From the NCBI GenBank assembly GCA_003573635.1, contig QUTJ01031244.1, forward strand, positions 1 to 10,504: a DNA stretch of 10,504 nucleotides, in the 5' to 3' direction. A program made the position numbers and the translations under genes. This stretch comes from Goniomonas avonlea. Its lineage: Eukaryota > Cryptophyceae > Goniomonadida > Goniomonadaceae. Each line of letters begins with the position of its first letter. The stretch's first letter is position 1. The notes under the pieces were generated by a model. It made no database searches. It was not told where the DNA came from and saw nothing but the letters and a program-made list of their open reading frames with translations. This document shows positions 6,927 to 10,504 of this stretch, piece after piece.

Positions 6927-9900
6927 ATGGTCGACCAGATGTCGGTCGACCAGTCCAAGGAACCTGGCTCACTCGGGATGGTGATCGAGGCGAGGAAGGA
7001 GGATGGGCAAAAGACCGTCGTGTCGGTCCACCCGGAGGGTCCTGCGTGTGCAGCTGGCATTGGTCCAGGGGATGTCGTGGTCAGTGTTGATGGGGTGTCC
7101 CTTGGGCAGTTGACCCTCCGAGAAGCATGCGGCTACCTTCGAGGACCCCAGAACACCGACGTGGCTCTTGTTATGTGCACGAGCAGCAACGAGGAGGAGT
7201 TTGTTCGCATTCGGAGAGTCCCTCTTCTTCCGGTGACACCAAGTGTCGGATTGTTCTTTTTCCCCCGACGGGTCTCTTGCATGTGGGTCACCTCAAGTGG
7301 GACCCGCTCTGTCGATTCTGGTCCGCTTACCCTCAAGGACAACAATATGTGCATCGGTCGGTGGCAGTGTGGACTCGATGGCGAGCCTGCCTTGCGGGTT
7401 GGGCCTTGCTCGTTTCTGTTCACCGTTCAAGGACACTCTTTTGCTGTCGTGTTCCCCAATTGGGACTCTCCAGAAGCAACAGCGCTCATCGCACTTTTCG
7501 AATCGAAGATCGCGACATTGTCACAGTACAGATCCACTCTTCCTGGTTCACAGTTCAACACACCGTGCCCTGCCGAAGAGGTGCGCATCATCGTTGGCTT
7601 CCGTGGTGTATCTTACGCATGTTTTAGGTGGCTGCTTTTGTGGAGGCATTACAAGTTATGGATCAAAGTGGCAGGGGTGCCTACTACGAAGCATTGACAA
7701 AAGCGGATCCTTTGTTTGCTGCCCAGGTGTGTGGGTTGATGTCCAATATCCGGTCTCCAAGTCCAATGCTGACTGTCTCCCAGATTGCATATTGTTGGGC
7801 CGAACAGTGCCCGTCACTCGTTCTAGCTTCTCCGTCACTGGCACCGCACGATGGTGTGGAAGGGATTGGGCGTGCTCTTGGACATGCTGTCGACAAAATG
7901 ATGCACATGACCTCTGAGCTGACAGCCAAACAACGGCAACAACTGTGGGCAACAGAAGAAGATGGCTCGAGCACCCAGGTGAACACACCCTACACATTTG
8001 GCTTTCTGCTGTGAGTCTCACCACCCAATTGATTCGTGTGAGTCTCACAACACGCGCAATTCACATGACCCACTCTGTTGTTGCAGGCCCGTCGCATCTC
8101 GACCCTCAGTGGAGCTCTGAGTGAGCAACTCAGGTCCAAAGCAGTGCAGGCTGAAGGCTGGATGGCACAACGCGCAACGGAACTGCCAGTACCTCGCGCA
8201 ACAGAGGTGGCTGTGCCCGAGGACAGACGACGTGCCTTGCAGGCGGCCGCCACTGTGTGCGTTCCATTGCCACACTGGTTGTAGTGCAGAGACCGGAATG
8301 GAGAGCCATGCGTGCCTCCTTGCTAAAATCTCAAAGAATCGCCGGAATCGATGCGTAGATTGGGTTTTTTGCCTTGCTCCGAGACACACAGACTCACAGT
8401 CAGGCATCACAGACCACAACGAAGGAGCTGCATCGCAGCATCCAATTTACTCGCATCCCAGGACACACACCGTGGTCCGCATTGCCGACACGGGTGCCGC
8501 AACCGTCGAATCCATGGGCCGTGCAGTCGGCACAAGGATAGTGAACGAGTGCCCCCCCCCCACGGACCCCGACGTGCTTTTGGCGGGAGAAATGGCCGGC
8601 GCCACGATTGGGGCGGTTGCTGAGACGGCCTTCGCGCTGCGGGATGCCGCTATTGTCTTGCTTAGTGGAGCTCGCAAGGTGTGTGGTGTCGGGATGAGTT
8701 GTGTGACTGTGCATGTGTGCGTTATATGTGTGTTGTGCTCCCTCACTCTCGCTCCCTCCCCTCTCCCTCACACGCTCTCCCCTCACACGCACACGCACAC
8801 GCACTGCCTCTCTCCCTCTCTCTCCCTCTCCCTCTCTCTCCCTCCCTCTCCCATCCTCTCTTTCCTCTCTCCCTCCCCCCCCTCTCTCTTATCCCCCCCG
8901 CCGACACCCCCCGCAGGCTGTGGTGACTGTCGCTGACCGTCGCTACGGTGGCGATTTCTCCGGGGCTGTGGATCAAGGCCTCGGTGTTGCCTGCAACATT
9001 GGCAACACGGCCATTTCTGCTGTGTCTGTGCTCCGGGGGAAGAGGTGAGTGTGCGTTGGTCAAGGATGGCGGGGTGGGGGAGAGGCGGAGTGGGAGTGAG
9101 GCGAGAGGGGCGAGAGGGAGTGGAGCGAGAAGAGCGAGAGAGAGGGGGAGAGAGAGAGAGAGAATTCAAGCCATTCAGGAACCGCTGAGCGGCCACAGAC
9201 CCGTGAGGGCCTGTCTGAAGGCATAAGAGAGAAGAGGAGAGGAGAGAGAGAGGGGGGGAGGGGGTTCAAGCCATTCAGGAACCGCACAGACCCGTGAAGG
9301 CATAAGAGAGAGNGGGGGGGGGGGGGTGCGTGTGCGTGCGTGTGTATGCGAGAGTGGCGAGGCGAGAGGGTGTCCTGCCAACTCTCTCTGTCCATCACCC
9401 CAAAAGGGCCTGGTTCTCTCACCCCCGCGCAACTTTATCAAAGGAGTGGCCATAATGGCCGTAAACCAAGAAAGCGCGCAGTCTCGTCCTTCTTTTCTTT
9501 CTTGGGTGGGTGTTGCGCCTGGACCAATCCCCCGAGGGTTTAGGGTTTAGGGTTTAGGGTTTAGGGTTTAGGGGGTGTTGCGCCTGGACCAATCCCCCGA
9601 GGGTGTGATTGTCGGCCGCTCAGCGGTTTCCAGGACCTCTCACCCCTCCCGCGCAGCTTAATCAAAGGGGTGGCGTCGAGCGTCGCAGTCCACGGCGCCC
9701 TCGACGCAGCGCTGCGCGTGGGTCGCGGGTCAGAGCTGCTGCAGTCCCCCCTGCTGCACTCCGGCTCCGCTCAGCTGCAGGAGGTCACGCAAGGCCCCTG
9801 GATCAGAGGAGAGGTCGCGATCAGGTCCCGGGCACTGGCGGTGTACACTGCTGGGACTGTCATCCACGCCGCTGCTGATGGGCCTCTGTGTGAGTTTCCC

Positions 9901-9987
9901 AGCCACTCTTTAGGAGTCTGGTTACTCCTCTACCTACACTCGAGACTGGAAAACCCGTGTACTCCTTCCCTCAGGATAAGGGGCTGA
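6927..9987 (+). CDS. PDZ domain plus senescence (spartin/ERD7-type) domain protein, at least 6 exons
   Basis: Exons 6927-7580, 7628-7978, 8087-8256, 8462-8678, 8917-9044, 9657 onward; introns of 47, 108, 205, 238 and 612 nt are GT-AG with matching phases. ATG 6927 follows an in-frame TGA (6921). Residues about 14-100 form a PDZ domain: ligand loop GSLGM, then AGIGPGDVVVSVDGVSLG. Residues about 125-205 resemble the region before the senescence domain in ERD7/spartin (GPCSFLFTVQG, then ALIALFESKI). The senescence domain follows: GIGRALGHAVD (297-307), a helical stretch around 385-440, an Ala/Gly-rich helix in exon 4, and RRYGGDFSGAV (472-482). Such proteins bind lipid droplets or membranes; PDZ suggests docking to a partner's C-terminus. 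Exon 6 either ends at TGA 9985 (616 residues) or is cut at GTGAGT 9890 and continues. A 57-nt in-frame stretch (7727-7783) has intron signals. The exon 3 donor at 8257 was chosen by phase; 8278 and 8281 also fit. Confidence 0.82.
8679..8916 (+). other. Intron 4 of PDZ/senescence gene, pyrimidine microsatellite
   Basis: GTGTGT donor at 8679 and CCCGCAG acceptor at 8914-8916. From about 8738 it is (CT)n/CCCT-rich, with a CACACGCACACGCACACGCAC block at about 8782-8803. The tract is complementary in type to the GA/GT-rich sequence of intron 5. Confidence 0.85.
9165..9233 (+). repeat. Intronic direct repeat, long copy
   Basis: Begins TTCAAGCCATTCAGGAACCG and ends GAAGGCATAAGAGAGA. The second copy (9265-9312) is the same sequence lacking one 9-base block (CTGAGCGGC) and one 10-base block (GGGCCTGTCT). 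Confidence 0.9.
9265..9312 (+). repeat. Intronic direct repeat, short copy
   Basis: Shortened copy of 9165-9233, identical apart from two deletions. It ends at the unresolved base 9313 and a poly-G run of 13, where assembly may be unreliable. Confidence 0.9.
9417..9453 (+). pseudogene. Decayed copy of the exon 6 splice acceptor and first codons
   Basis: CTCTCACCCCCGCGCAAC followed by TTTATCAAAGGAGTGGCC matches the true boundary at 9638-9673 (CTCTCACCCCTCCCGCGCAG, then CTTAATCAAAGGGGTGGCG). The acceptor AG has become AA, so this copy should not be used. The match ends after about six codons. Confidence 0.7.
9508..9604 (+). repeat. Two 32-bp direct repeats flanking telomeric DNA
   Basis: Exact copies at 9508-9539 and 9573-9604, each starting GGGTGTTGCGCCTGGACC and ending CCGAGGGT. 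The second copy begins at the last base of the final TTTAGGG unit, so the telomeric array sits precisely between duplicated flanks. Confidence 0.97.
9539..9573 (+). repeat. Interstitial telomeric repeat, (TTTAGGG)5
   Basis: Five perfect TTTAGGG units, preceded by GAGGG, inside intron 5. Recognisable genic sequence continues on both sides, so this is internal rather than a chromosome end. Confidence 0.98.
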
Positions 9988-10230
9988 TGCGGCATGTTTT
10001 GTCGGTGTTTGACGTCCTAGACAGTTTGGCATGGAAGCTGCTGCCAGTCGTGGTCGAATTCGGGCGGGTCGGTGGGGTTGCGTTAACACCGTGGGCCCCG
10101 GGGCAGTATGAGGGGCCGATTCGGCATGTTTTGTCGCTGTTTGTAGACAGTTTGGCATTGGAACCAGCATAGAAAGCGGCACCAGTATTGAAAGCTCGTC
10201 GACATCGGGCGGGTGGGGTTGCGTAACACC
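9976..10230 (+). repeat. Imperfect tandem duplication, about 130-bp period
   Basis: Copy 1 (about 9976-10097) and copy 2 (about 10110-10230) share AGGGGC-GAT-CGGCATGTTTTG, TAGACAGTTTGGCAT, then CGGGCGGGT and GGGGTTGCGT-AACACC. They differ by many substitutions and indels in the middle. If exon 6 is spliced at 9890, this lies inside a further intron. Confidence 0.8.
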
Positions 10231-10238
10231 TTGACCAG

Positions 10239-10394
10239 CTCGCCGAGAGAGTTGGCGTGACTCCCGAGGGCTTGACTACGACCCTGGCGACCCCGAGGTG
10301 GTGATGGCCACCCCTCTGGGAATTCCGGCGAACAACACTGACTCAGGAGGCTGGGTGCTCGTCGACGGTTTTATGTTCTCTGCTGCCTCGACCG
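10239..10394 (+). CDS. Possible further exon of the PDZ/senescence gene
   Basis: A frame reading ...GLDYDPGDPEVVMATPLGIP and then GGWVLVDGFMFSAAS looks like protein sequence and ends at a GTACGT donor near 10395. An acceptor at 10238 (CCTTGACCAG) or at 10268 (CTCCCGAG) gives the phase needed to join the 9889 end of exon 6. I recognise no domain. It could instead be an exon of a separate gene running out of the window. Confidence 0.4.
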
Positions 10395-10504
10395 GTACGT
10401 GTTGCTTCACACACGCACATGCACACACACAGCCGCAGCGTCGTGCCCTCCTCGCGAATCACGCACACGTACACACACCCAGTCAGTTTGAATCACTCAC
10501 ACAC
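10395..10504 (+). other. CA-rich sequence to window edge
   Basis: After the possible GTACGT donor the sequence is rich in CACACA and ACGCACAC blocks, resembling the other repeat-bearing introns. No gene is visible. Confidence 0.5.

Larger units (their letters stand above)
9045..9656 (+). other. Intron 5 of PDZ/senescence gene, repeat-laden (612 nt)
   Basis: GTGAGT donor directly after the exon 5 AAGAG; acceptor CCCGCGCAG at 9648-9656. In order it contains a GA-rich tract, two copies of a CCATTCAGG-type segment, a poly-G run with one unresolved base at 9313, a GT-rich block, a mutated copy of the exon 6 boundary, and five telomere units between direct repeats. It is by far the largest intron in the window. 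Confidence 0.8.

Noticed and set aside
7127-7917. Overlapping frames in the other two phases across the PDZ gene
   Set aside because: They carry no motifs, whereas the chosen frame shows the PDZ loop, ERD7-like segments and phase-matched introns.
9539-9573. Chromosome end
   Set aside because: Only five units, with the intron and exon 6 of the same gene continuing on the far side.
1-10504. tRNA, rRNA or bacterial operon features
   Set aside because: I saw no cloverleaf or A/B-box pair that I could support, and the splice structure rules out a bacterial origin.

Overview
The window is nuclear DNA of a microbial eukaryote. Genes are split by GT-AG introns, many of them only 35-68 nt long, and one gene is followed by an AATAAA signal. 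A short array of TTTAGGG (the plant/algal/alveolate/oomycete-type telomere unit) lies inside an intron. Simple-sequence and minisatellite DNA fills much of the rest. I cannot name the species; an alga or another protist with TTTAGGG telomeres fits best. Gene models below were built by hand, joining exons by splice consensus, reading-frame phase and family motifs. Most single open frames in the window are only pieces of these genes or antisense shadows of repeats.

Layout. 1-600: degenerate tandem repeats of 84-99 bp that keep one open frame (Ser/Pro/Ala-rich) up to a TGA at 387-389. 640-1530: a long purine-only-like strand ending in a G run and a GA microsatellite. 1734-1967: a 43-bp minisatellite. 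1968-3042: no convincing gene, but a ~130-bp sequence is present twice. 3043-3228: a perfect 44-bp minisatellite. 3220-3845 (-): compact two-repeat MYB DNA-binding protein, four exons. 3990-4161: palindrome-rich divergent promoter. 4162-4556 (+): three-exon gene for an unrecognised 72-residue protein. 4791-6358 (-): six-exon FAD-dependent amine oxidase of the monomeric sarcosine oxidase family. 6359-6926: divergent intergenic region. 6927 to at least 9889 (+): multi-exon gene joining a PDZ domain to a spartin/ERD7-type senescence domain. Its last large intron holds interstitial telomeric repeats, a duplicated splice-site/exon fragment and repeated segments. 9970-10504: an imperfect tandem duplication, then a possible further exon and CA-rich DNA.

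The genes do not form an obvious pathway. MYB and the 72-residue gene share a promoter region, as do the oxidase and the PDZ/senescence gene; the 72-residue and oxidase genes converge. The most notable points are the PDZ-senescence fusion, the telomeric insertion between exact 32-bp direct repeats, the complementary tracts flanking exon 5, and a probable GC-AG intron in the oxidase gene.
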